From Litorimonas haliclonae (GTDB taxonomy: Bacteria; Pseudomonadota; Alphaproteobacteria; Caulobacterales; Maricaulaceae): a stretch of DNA of 64,000 nucleotides. The notes under the pieces are model-generated. The model ran no database searches. It saw nothing but the letters and a program-made list of their open reading frames with translations, and was not told the DNA's origin. Position 1 is the stretch's first letter. Every line of letters starts with the position of its first letter. This document shows positions 8,277 through 15,135 of this stretch, in pieces. Made by a program: the position numbers and the translations under genes. The stretch is from NCBI RefSeq assembly GCF_965138505.1, contig NZ_CBCSCO010000001.1, positions 248,001-312,000 of the forward strand, written 5' to 3'.

Positions 8277-8748
8277 AGACACGTTAGAAATTTTGCGGGC
8301 AGAAACAGCGGAGGATATCGCCGCCGTAAAATCGCTTTTCCTATACTATCTGACCTTCGTCACAGAGTATTTGGGACAAGATCTGTCCTTTCAAGGCACA
8401 GAGAAAGAATTCGCCAAATTTCCGGAAACCTACACGGCGCTTTATTTAGCGAAAAAAGGCCCCGTGCCAGTCGGGGCCGTCGGTCTCAAACTACTGCGCC
8501 CGGAGGTGATAGAACTTAAACGCCTTTACGTCTCGCCGGCAGGACGCGGACTTAATCTTGGCGTCAAGCTTAGCCAAGCCGTTATCAATGAAGCGCGCCA
8601 ACTCGGCTATGATCACCTTTATCTCGACACCGACCCTGGCCTCATCCATGCCAATGCGATTTATGAGAAATTGGGGTTTGAGGATATTCCTCAATATTAT
8701 GAAAACCCGCTAGCAGATCAGAGCCGGTATATGCGTCTGGCGCTCTAA
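8260..8748 (+). CDS. GNAT-family N-acetyltransferase
   Basis: A 162-residue acetyltransferase of the GNAT fold. Visible elements are the beta-4 strand and acetyl-CoA loop (ELKRLYVSPAGRGLNLGVKL, fitting the R/QxxGxG/A motif) and the C-terminal LYLDTDPGLIHANAIYEKLG typical of motif B. The acceptor substrate is unknown. The ATG lies inside the end of the podJ-like gene (17-bp overlap, different frame), so the two are probably co-transcribed, though no functional link is evident. Confidence 0.88.
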   Translation: MPVEPEDTLEILRAETAEDIAAVKSLFLYYLTFVTEYLGQDLSFQGTEKEFAKFPETYTALYLAKKGPVPVGAVGLKLLRPEVIELKRLYVSPAGRGLNLGVKLSQAVINEARQLGYDHLYLDTDPGLIHANAIYEKLGFEDIPQYYENPLADQSRYMRLAL

Positions 8749-8820
8749 GACTTTTCTTGAAGGGCATGACGCCCCGAACCGCGCTTGGGGAGAAGACTTC
8801 TACCACTTCCTTATAAGCAC

Positions 8821-8847
8821 AAAAAAACCCCGGCCTTTCGGACGGGG
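8821..8847 (-). terminator. Rho-independent terminator of the EF-hand gene
   Basis: On the minus strand a CCCCG...CGGGG stem with an inner GAAA-type loop is followed by seven T. It lies downstream of the EF-hand gene. The same stem may also stop transcription arriving from the acetyltransferase on the plus strand, where the tail CTCTTTAT is poorer. Confidence 0.75.
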
Positions 8848-8854
8848 CTCTTTA

Positions 8855-8884
8855 TCGCCAAAATACAGGAAATGATTTTGGCGA
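8855..8884. other. Perfect 10-bp inverted repeat
   Basis: TCGCCAAAAT and ATTTTGGCGA form perfect 10-bp arms around a 10-base loop in the 3' region between the convergent acetyltransferase and EF-hand genes. It could be a second 3' hairpin of the EF-hand mRNA or a protein-binding dyad. No T-run follows. Confidence 0.5.
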
Positions 8885-8912
8885 CAGATTTTAGTGCGTC
8901 AGCACCTGAATC

Positions 8913-9191
8913 TTAGTAGTCAGAATTTGTTTCTGTTTCAGTATCAGAGTCTTTTTTCTGATCCATTTTCCAAGCTTCAAATTCTACTTCTGAGAGCATA
9001 GAATCAGCGTCGGCGTCATAAGCCGCAACTTCTTCTTCTGTGACTTCAGGAGCAACTGCTTGGATTTCTGAAACACTCAAGAAACCGTCTGCGTTTGTGT
9101 CGATGTCTGCAAAGGCAGGACCGGTACCGGCGAATGCGGCGGGGGCCATTGCAAAAGCGGCGATTGTTGTGATTGTAGCTAATTTTTTCAT
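8913..9191 (-). CDS. Secreted EF-hand calcium-binding protein
   Basis: A 92-residue exported protein. The start MKKLATITTI is chosen because GGAGAAG precedes it and a signal peptide begins there (cleavage probably after AFAMAPAAFA). Two EF-hand loops follow. The first is canonical, DTNADGFLSVSE; the second, DADADSMLSEVE, lacks the usual Gly at loop position 6 but keeps the acidic ligands. The tail is Lys/Asp/Thr-rich. Such small periplasmic EF-hand proteins are common in Caulobacterales and probably bind calcium; the precise role is unknown. A strong terminator follows the gene. Confidence 0.85.
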   Translation of the reverse strand: MKKLATITTIAAFAMAPAAFAGTGPAFADIDTNADGFLSVSEIQAVAPEVTEEEVAAYDADADSMLSEVEFEAWKMDQKKDSDTETETNSDY

Positions 9192-9470
9192 TTGGACTTC
9201 TCCATTTGATATCGAGACAACAGCGTCTCGATTGCTTGTCCTATTCCCAATTAGGACCGAACGTTCCAGTGAAAAATGCCGTTTTAAACGCATTGTAAGA
9301 GACGTGGCAGAAATGTGTCAGAGACCGTGGCAAGAGCAAGGCAGCGCCGCATTTTAGATGACACAAAAGTCATAAAACTGCGACAATCAAGAGCAAACCT
9401 TACAAACCGGACAGACGAGAACGCGAGCAAAAAGCTCCCGATTCTGATTTGACGCGCATTAAATCAGCCC

Positions 9471-10397
9471 TTATTCGGCGAAACACCATTTGATAATGGC
9501 TTTTTGGGCATGAAGGCGGTTTTCAGCTTCGTCCCAAACGGCGCTTTGCGGCCCGTCTATGACGCCTGCGGTCATTTCCTGCCCCCGATAGGCCGGAAGA
9601 CAATGAAGGAATGTTGCGTCTGGAGCGGCCTTTGCCAGAAGAGCTTCATCAATTTGATAGGGGGGGAACGCGGCCAAACGCTCGTCCTTATCTGTATCGC
9701 CCATGGAGACCCAACAATCCGTAATAAGGGCGTCTGCATCCTTGGCGGCTTCCTCACTGGACAAACCCATTTCGATTTTCGCGCCCTGCACGCGCGCGGC
9801 ATTTAACTTCGCATCTTTTAAGCGATAACCGGGCGGACTCGAAATCCGAAGATTATAGCCGAGCTGCGCTGCCGCGTTCACGAAGCTCATCAGCACATTA
9901 TTCCCGTCCCCAATCCAGGCGAGAGTCATATCTTCCAAAAGTTTCTCCGAACGTTCCTCGAGAGTCATGAGGTCGGCCATGATCTGGCAAGGGTGATTAT
10001 AATCTGTCAGGCCATTAACAATCGGCACATCAGAATGAGCGGCCAGCTCGCTCATAGTTTCATGGCTATTCGCCCGCAACATGATGCCGTCCACGAAACG
10101 AGATAAAACACGGGCCGTGTCGGATATACTCTCCCCCCGCCCGAGCTGCATGTCGCTACTAGTAGCGGTAATAGAGCTGCCGCCGAGTTGGCGCATCGCC
10201 ATATCAAAAGAGAACCGGGTGCGAGTTGAAGACTTTTCAAAAATAAGCGCCAGAGTATGACCGTATAAAGCAGGCTTTGAGTCTACGGCGCCCTTGGGCT
10301 GTCCTTTACGAGCCTTTTTCATGGCATGCGCATCATCCAGAATAGCGCGCAGATCGCCTTTGGTCAGGTCAGCAAGTGTCAGAAAATGTTTTGGCAT
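9471..10397 (-). CDS. argF: Ornithine carbamoyltransferase
   Basis: A 308-residue enzyme that condenses ornithine with carbamoyl phosphate to give citrulline in arginine biosynthesis. The carbamoyl-phosphate motif STRTR is at 57-61, HPCQ at 134-137 and the ornithine-binding HCLPAYRG near residue 265. Length is normal for the family. argD lies upstream on the same strand, but a urcA gene in the opposite direction and terminators now separate the two, so argF must have its own promoter in the 10398-10882 region. Confidence 0.97.
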   Translation of the reverse strand: MPKHFLTLADLTKGDLRAILDDAHAMKKARKGQPKGAVDSKPALYGHTLALIFEKSSTRTRFSFDMAMRQLGGSSITATSSDMQLGRGESISDTARVLSRFVDGIMLRANSHETMSELAAHSDVPIVNGLTDYNHPCQIMADLMTLEERSEKLLEDMTLAWIGDGNNVLMSFVNAAAQLGYNLRISSPPGYRLKDAKLNAARVQGAKIEMGLSSEEAAKDADALITDCWVSMGDTDKDERLAAFPPYQIDEALLAKAAPDATFLHCLPAYRGQEMTAGVIDGPQSAVWDEAENRLHAQKAIIKWCFAE

Positions 10398-10882
10398 TAT
10401 AGTGTCTACCGATAAAAGCTCATGTTTAACGGGCTTCCCCCATCATGAAAACAAAAAATATTGCTCAAAAATTGTTCGTTTTCTTCATCCGCCAGAAGAG
10501 AAAAAGCTTCGCCCTGCATATAATCAGAGGCGCCTTGCATATTTGGAAGCGAGTTGCCGGAAAACAATATGGATCGTCATTAGATTTTTAAATTCGCGAT
10601 GGCGCTTAATTTTCTAAGGGCGAAAACTCACATTTTGAGCAATAAAATGCCGACCGTCTGTGTAAAAATTGGACATTTGTTGAATTAGAGCCGCATTATT
10701 TGACCATCCGAGCCCCATTCGGCCGTAGCGGCGCCTTTTCGCTCCCTAAAATTCCATTGCTTGATAAAGAGGGAGTGCGGAAGGCGATGTTGTCATTCGC
10801 ATAACAAGACGGCCTGTAAAAAAACGGCGGGGCTACCACCCCGCCATTACAAGCCTAAAGCATTAGACGAAAGGAACCGACA
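10398..10882. other. Intergenic region between argF and urcA
   Basis: The 485 bp hold no convincing gene: a 107-codon plus-strand frame at 10294-10617 runs antisense into argF. The region should carry the argF promoter (minus) and the urcA promoter (plus), but no clear -35/-10 pair stands out. The urcA end contains a terminator-like stem (see 10818-10845). Confidence 0.6.
10818..10845 (-). terminator. Terminator-like hairpin facing argF
   Basis: Read on the minus strand, GGCGGGG-TGGTAG-CCCCGCC is followed by G and seven T, the form of an intrinsic terminator. It lies just upstream of urcA and would stop minus-strand transcripts coming through urcA from argD toward argF. On the plus strand it would instead be a hairpin in the urcA leader, 37 bp before the start codon. 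Confidence 0.6.
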
Positions 10883-11254
10883 ATGCTGTATAGACTACAC
10901 AAACTTTTGAGCCTTAAATCACGTTCTGTCAAGACAGGCGTCGCCCTTCCCCTTCTCCTTGGGGGCTTAGCGTTTACGCCTATGTCTGCATTCGCGCTGG
11001 ACGTTACTGTAACAGAGTACAATGTCAGGTTTGATCGGGCCTCCATGCAAACAGCTGACGGTATTGCGAGCGCATATCAAAAGCTTGAAAAAAAGGCTAA
11101 GCGGGCGTGTTATTTCGGGCGAAACGTCAATGATGAGGGCGAGCTCATTTCGAAAGAAGACTGTGCCTCTGATCTTTTGGAACAGTTCGTCCAAAGCGCC
11201 TCTCTTGAAGCTTTAAGCGAGTATCATATCGCCAAGACAGAAAGCAAAGAGTAA
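10883..11254 (+). CDS. UrcA-family secreted protein
   Basis: A 123-residue exported protein. A positively charged start and hydrophobic stretch (VALPLLLGGLAFTPMSAFA) form a signal peptide. The mature part fits the UrcA family: a strand (VTEYNVRFD), a helix with paired cysteines typical of the family (KRACYFGR and KEDCASDLL) and a C-terminal helix (SLEALSEYHI). UrcA proteins are widespread in Caulobacterales and Sphingomonadales and their function is unknown. AAAGGAA precedes the ATG. The gene sits in reverse orientation between argD and argF and has its own terminator. Confidence 0.75.
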   Translation: MLYRLHKLLSLKSRSVKTGVALPLLLGGLAFTPMSAFALDVTVTEYNVRFDRASMQTADGIASAYQKLEKKAKRACYFGRNVNDEGELISKEDCASDLLEQFVQSASLEALSEYHIAKTESKE

Positions 11255-11281
11255 ACCCTCTTTCCTTTCGTAAGAATAAAA

Positions 11282-11311
11282 AGAGCCGCCCGCAGGCGGC
11301 TCTGTTTTTTT
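11282..11311 (+). terminator. Bidirectional terminator between urcA and argD
   Basis: AGAGCCGCC-CGCA-GGCGGCTCT is a perfect 9-bp stem followed by GTTTTTTTT on the plus strand. In the other direction it is followed by TTTTATTCTT, so it should also end argD transcripts. Confidence 0.9.
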
Positions 11312-11334
11312 AAAGTAGTCTTCGCGTAAAAGAA

Positions 11335-12540
11335 TTACGCCGGAACGAAGTCTTCCATCTCCCGCGCTTCTTCAAAAGCCTCACGCATAATCGCTATCGC
11401 TTCGCGAACATGATCTTCGGTAATTATAAGCGGCGGAGCCAAGCGCAGAACATTATCACCGGCAGACCCTCCTAGCATGCCTCTATCGAGCAAGAGGCCG
11501 CGAACTTCTTTGGCGGGCTTTTTAAGCTTCATACCGCAAAGCAAGCCTTTGCCGCGAAGCTCTTCCACAACATCAGGGAACTCATCCTTAAGCCCCTCAA
11601 ATTGTTGCTTGAGGAAGTTAGACACTCGAACAACTTGATCCAAAAATTCCGGCTTGGAGATTTCGTCCCAAACCGCAATACCAACAGCCGTTGCCAGTGG
11701 GTTGCCGCCATAGGTCGAGCCGTGCGTACCCGGGACCATGCCGGCCGCAACGTCTTCGCGCGCGATACAGGCGCCAAGCGGGAAACCGCCGCCCACGCCT
11801 TTGGCCACGGCCATAATGTCGGGTTCTGCGCCTTCGGCCCATTGATGCGCGAACAGCTTGCCCGTCCGTCCCGCGCCGCATTGCACTTCATCATAGATAA
11901 GCAGAATGCCGTGTTCGTCGCACAATTCGCGTAAACCGCGCAAGCAAACCTCTGGAAGCGGGCGCAATCCGCCCTCCCCTTGGACCGGCTCCACCAAAAT
12001 GGCGGCCGTCGTCTCGGAAATGGCAGCTTTGAAAGCCTCATGGTCTCCAAATGGCAGATGGACAAAACCGGGCAAGGACGGGCCGAAGCCTTTTAGATAA
12101 TTTGGATTGCCGCCCGCATTGATCGTTGCGAAAGTTCGCCCATGAAAAGCGCCAGAGAAAGTGATGATATCATAGCGGTCTTCGTCGCCGCGGTCGAAAT
12201 GATATTTGCGCGCCGTTTTCATCGCGCACTCCAGAGCTTCTGCGCCGGAGTTTGTAAAAAAGACTTTGTCTGCGAAAGGAAGCGCCGCGCAATATTTCGC
12301 GGCGAGCTCTTTGGCATTCGTTAACTGAAACATGCCTGAGAGATGCCAGACTTTGTCGGCTTGTTCTTTCAGCGCCGCTTTCGGGGCGGGATGATTGTGC
12401 CCAAGACAATTGACGGAAATCCCGGCAATGAAATCCAGATATTTCTTGTCGTCGGCTGTGTAAAGATAGGCGCCCTCTCCGCGGACAAATTCTTGCGGGG
12501 GTGGGGCGTATGTATTGTAGAGGTGGTCACCTTTGGCCAT
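11335..12540 (-). CDS. argD: Acetylornithine aminotransferase
   Basis: A 401-residue PLP-dependent class III aminotransferase that makes N-acetylornithine from N-acetylglutamate semialdehyde and glutamate. The subgroup signature is present: LDFIAGISVNCLGHNHP near the start, FFTNSGAEALECAMK, IYDEVQCGAGRTG for the PLP-ring aspartate, and the Schiff-base lysine in MAVAKGVGGGFPLG. It may also act on succinyldiaminopimelate, as ArgD often does. It starts 14 bp after the stop of the ABC permease gene, so the two form an operon. Confidence 0.96.
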   Translation of the reverse strand: MAKGDHLYNTYAPPPQEFVRGEGAYLYTADDKKYLDFIAGISVNCLGHNHPAPKAALKEQADKVWHLSGMFQLTNAKELAAKYCAALPFADKVFFTNSGAEALECAMKTARKYHFDRGDEDRYDIITFSGAFHGRTFATINAGGNPNYLKGFGPSLPGFVHLPFGDHEAFKAAISETTAAILVEPVQGEGGLRPLPEVCLRGLRELCDEHGILLIYDEVQCGAGRTGKLFAHQWAEGAEPDIMAVAKGVGGGFPLGACIAREDVAAGMVPGTHGSTYGGNPLATAVGIAVWDEISKPEFLDQVVRVSNFLKQQFEGLKDEFPDVVEELRGKGLLCGMKLKKPAKEVRGLLLDRGMLGGSAGDNVLRLAPPLIITEDHVREAIAIMREAFEEAREMEDFVPA

Positions 12541-12554
12541 TTTATGCTCTTAAA

Positions 12555-13370
12555 TTATGACTTGATCCGCCAGCCTGCGCGAAGCACCAACAGGACGGTA
12601 ATGAACAGCACGATATTGATTGCGGAAATAAAGGCAACACCGATTGCAATATTGCTGTCAGCCTCGCCCAGAAATCCATAACGAAATCCATCAATGACGT
12701 AGAATAATGGATTGCCTAAAATCAAAGTCTGAAAAGTCTCGGGCAGAACGTCAATCCGGTAAAATGTTCCCGACAGGAAAGAAAGCGGTAAGATGATGAA
12801 CTGGTTTACCACGGCAAGTTGGTCGAACTTTTCTGCCCACATGCCGGATAACACGCCGACCATAGACATCATGAGCGCCGCGGAAACACTAAAGAATATC
12901 ACGGCCCAGAAATGGATCGGCATCAGCGGCGCGAAGAAAGCCAAAGCTATGCCCGTAGAAATTGCCACCAAAATCCCGCGAGTCGCCGCTCCGGTTATCC
13001 AGCCAATGGCCAATTCGTAAAAGGAAAGCGGCGTCACGAGCAAGTCGGTCAAATTGCCCATAATCTTGCCCTGCATGACCGAAGAAGAGCTGTTCGCCGA
13101 CGCGTTGTTTAGCACGCCCAGCATGATCAGTCCTGGCGCCAAGAAAGCAATAAAGGCATCTGGGTCGTCTCGTAATGCGGCGAACGCAAGAACAAACACG
13201 GTCATGTAAAGCAGATTGGAAATAATAGGCGCCAGCAAGGTCTGCGGCGCAATCCGCAAAAACCGGAGGCACTCTTTTTTATAGAGCGTCCAAAGCCCCA
13301 TCCAATTTATGAACCCGAATTTCCGAGCGGACGGAGCAGACGACGTGTGGAGAGAGGACATATCAGACAT
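12555..13370 (-). CDS. ABC-2 type transporter permease without an adjacent ATPase
   Basis: A 271-residue integral membrane protein with about six hydrophobic segments. It has the ABC-2 permease pattern, including NSSSSVMQGKIMGNLTDLLV after the second segment and ILGNPLFYVIDGFRYGF near the end. The family exports drugs or glycolipids. No ATPase gene is adjacent on either side, so its partner must be encoded elsewhere. It lies directly upstream of argD with a 14-bp gap; a link to arginine metabolism is not obvious. Confidence 0.85.
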   Translation of the reverse strand: MSDMSSLHTSSAPSARKFGFINWMGLWTLYKKECLRFLRIAPQTLLAPIISNLLYMTVFVLAFAALRDDPDAFIAFLAPGLIMLGVLNNASANSSSSVMQGKIMGNLTDLLVTPLSFYELAIGWITGAATRGILVAISTGIALAFFAPLMPIHFWAVIFFSVSAALMMSMVGVLSGMWAEKFDQLAVVNQFIILPLSFLSGTFYRIDVLPETFQTLILGNPLFYVIDGFRYGFLGEADSNIAIGVAFISAINIVLFITVLLVLRAGWRIKS

Positions 13371-13497
13371 GGGTGGGGTCTAGGCGGGAATGGCAGCAAG
13401 GGCAATCAAGGATTCGCGGGAAGACGCAGGTTTGAAGCGATTGCTCCCTAACGTAAGCTAGGGAATACTTAGAAATGCGCCTCTCAGCGCTAGCGAC

Positions 13498-14610
13498 TTA
13501 ATTTGAATTGGATAAATCCATTTCCTTAACCGCTTTCAACAAGGTTTCCTGGGTGTTGTACCCCGTTTTCTGGAATATATTTTTAAGGTGCCACCTGACG
13601 GTCTCATAGGTCACCTGCGATTGCAGAGCGGCCTTTTTGAGATCACTGGTCTCCAGCAGCGCTATCAGAGTGCGGCATTCTGATTTGGTGAGTTGGTAGA
13701 TTGCAGAAAAGATTTCACAATTGGAAGTGTCGATATTTTCTTCCAGCCGGGAGGCATAAAGCATGACTGTGTCCTGCGCATCGGACAGCCAGTCTATCAG
13801 TTTGGGCCGAGGAGAAATAGTAATTTGAATGAATGGGTTTCTTTCAATGTCAGAAGGAGAATCTACTCGAATACGGCATTGCGAAGATATGCCATTTCTA
13901 GCGCGCTTTATTGTTAAATCGAGAAACTTTACCAAGGCTTCGCTTCGAGGTCTTAAATACTCCCCGTTCCAGCCCAGAAAGTCATTTCCCAGTAATACGT
14001 CCAGCGGGTCGCCGCTCAGGGGTTTAGTCTTTAAATCCGGTTTGATTAGCAACGCGCAATCTCGCCTCCCGATATCAGCGCTGAGCTTACCTGAAACTTT
14101 GACCGCGTATTGATAGGCTTCTGTTAAGTGCGGAAGCAAGGCGCCCATGTTTTCAATATCTGACGTTTCGAAAAGTTGATTTTTGAAACTCCGATGGATG
14201 CTTATTGCCTGGCGCCCTGAACCAGGTGTATCCATAATAACGGAATGAAGACTATCCAATTGGTCTCCTGCGCGGGAAATAACGTTAAAATACTCTGTGT
14301 GCTTTATATCCTCATTCCGAACATATTGCTGTCCTGTTCTCGTTTGTCCGGGCAAGGTCAGTTTCGAAAAGGGCATACGGGGATCGCTTCCATTAAACCC
14401 TTTATTATATTTCATTACTTTCGATAGGTCGTGATTATAAGAAACGGTGGAACTGTAGGGCTTCCCATGATGGGCCGAGAGCATCATGGCGCGGTCGCCT
14501 TCCAGCCAATCGCAAATATTGCCCAATAGTATGTCCCACGGAAGCTCCCCCATCGCCGCATCGCGGCATTGAGACTTCAAATATTGGAGGGTTAAACGTT
14601 TTCTTTTCAT
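13498..14610 (-). CDS. LuxR-type (GerE HTH) transcriptional regulator
   Basis: A 370-residue protein. The last ~65 residues are a LuxR/GerE DNA-binding domain: LTKSECRTLIALLETSDLKK, then the recognition helix around TYETVRWHLKNIFQKTGYNT. The long N-terminal part (1-300) is not recognised as an autoinducer, REC or PAS domain by eye; its middle has the feel of a small-molecule sensor. It differs from quorum-sensing LuxR proteins, which are about 240 residues. No obvious target gene is next to it; the downstream ABC-2 permease/argD pair is 127 bp away. Confidence 0.8.
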   Translation of the reverse strand: MKRKRLTLQYLKSQCRDAAMGELPWDILLGNICDWLEGDRAMMLSAHHGKPYSSTVSYNHDLSKVMKYNKGFNGSDPRMPFSKLTLPGQTRTGQQYVRNEDIKHTEYFNVISRAGDQLDSLHSVIMDTPGSGRQAISIHRSFKNQLFETSDIENMGALLPHLTEAYQYAVKVSGKLSADIGRRDCALLIKPDLKTKPLSGDPLDVLLGNDFLGWNGEYLRPRSEALVKFLDLTIKRARNGISSQCRIRVDSPSDIERNPFIQITISPRPKLIDWLSDAQDTVMLYASRLEENIDTSNCEIFSAIYQLTKSECRTLIALLETSDLKKAALQSQVTYETVRWHLKNIFQKTGYNTQETLLKAVKEMDLSNSN

Positions 14611-15135
14611 CGACCGTTATAGATGTTTTCCGACCCAAGTCATAAATGTAGTGCCGTGTGCGTCCCTATTTACCGAAATCGATAAGTTTTGTCGAACTTC
14701 GGGCCCGAAAATTACAATGTTTTGCTTTCTAAAAAAGACTTTTGCACGCAATTTAAGATATAAAACAGCTATATTCGTAATTTTGGCTGTTTTAAGTGCC
14801 TAACGCCACCCGAACGGGTAGGGTTTCGCGGTGTAACTCCTTTAAGACAGCCTAACGGGGCAAGTTGGTTCTGCGGAGTTTCTATTCTGTAGAACCAACA
14901 CATTTTGTCGCAACAGAGAAAAGCCCGGTTCCGTCTACAGCGAGTTCGACCATTTCTCGACAACCATTTGGCAAAATTCAATCCCCCTCAGTTCTGATGC
15001 AACAGTTCCCAGCGGTGAAAATTATCTAGCACCATTAATTTCCTAAACTTAAAATCAAGCATTTTGGCGGATAATCTCAACTTTCATCGACCTCCCGACA
15101 AAGGGGGCCGATAAAGGCTCGCCCCTCCAACCTAT
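14611..15135. other. Long intergenic region between the LuxR-type gene and the mechanosensitive channel
   Basis: The 525 bp lack a credible protein gene; a 70-codon minus-strand frame at 14769-14981 has no family resemblance and crosses two inverted repeats. The centre holds two long imperfect stems (see 14785-14899). AT-rich sequence with a TATAAA at 14759-14764 lies just upstream of them on the plus strand. Confidence 0.6.
14785..14899 (+). ncRNA. Candidate structured RNA with two stems
   Basis: Stem 1 pairs GGCTGTTTTAAG (14785-14796) with TTTAAGACAGCC (14841-14852). Stem 2 pairs GTTGGTTCTGC (14864-14874) with GTAGAACCAAC (14889-14899). Inside the first loop ACCCG-AA-CGGGT forms a small third dyad. 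All three non-Watson-Crick positions are G-U wobbles when read as plus-strand RNA and A-C mismatches on the minus strand, which favours a plus-strand transcript. No clear terminator T-run follows, and GCCTAACG occurs twice (14798, 14851 region). A small mobile repeat is the main alternative. Confidence 0.35.

Noticed and set aside
10294..10617. 107-codon plus-strand frame overlapping the argF start
   Set aside because: It runs antisense into argF, has no ribosome-binding site and no family resemblance.
14798..14857. Two copies of GCCTAACG that resemble integron attC core ends
   Set aside because: attC sites need inverted cores (RYYYAAC ... GTTRRRY); here both copies face the same way and there is no integrase or cassette array.
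14769..14981. 70-codon minus-strand frame across the two stems
   Set aside because: Cys/Arg-rich, no family resemblance and no ribosome-binding site; the inverted repeats explain the region better.
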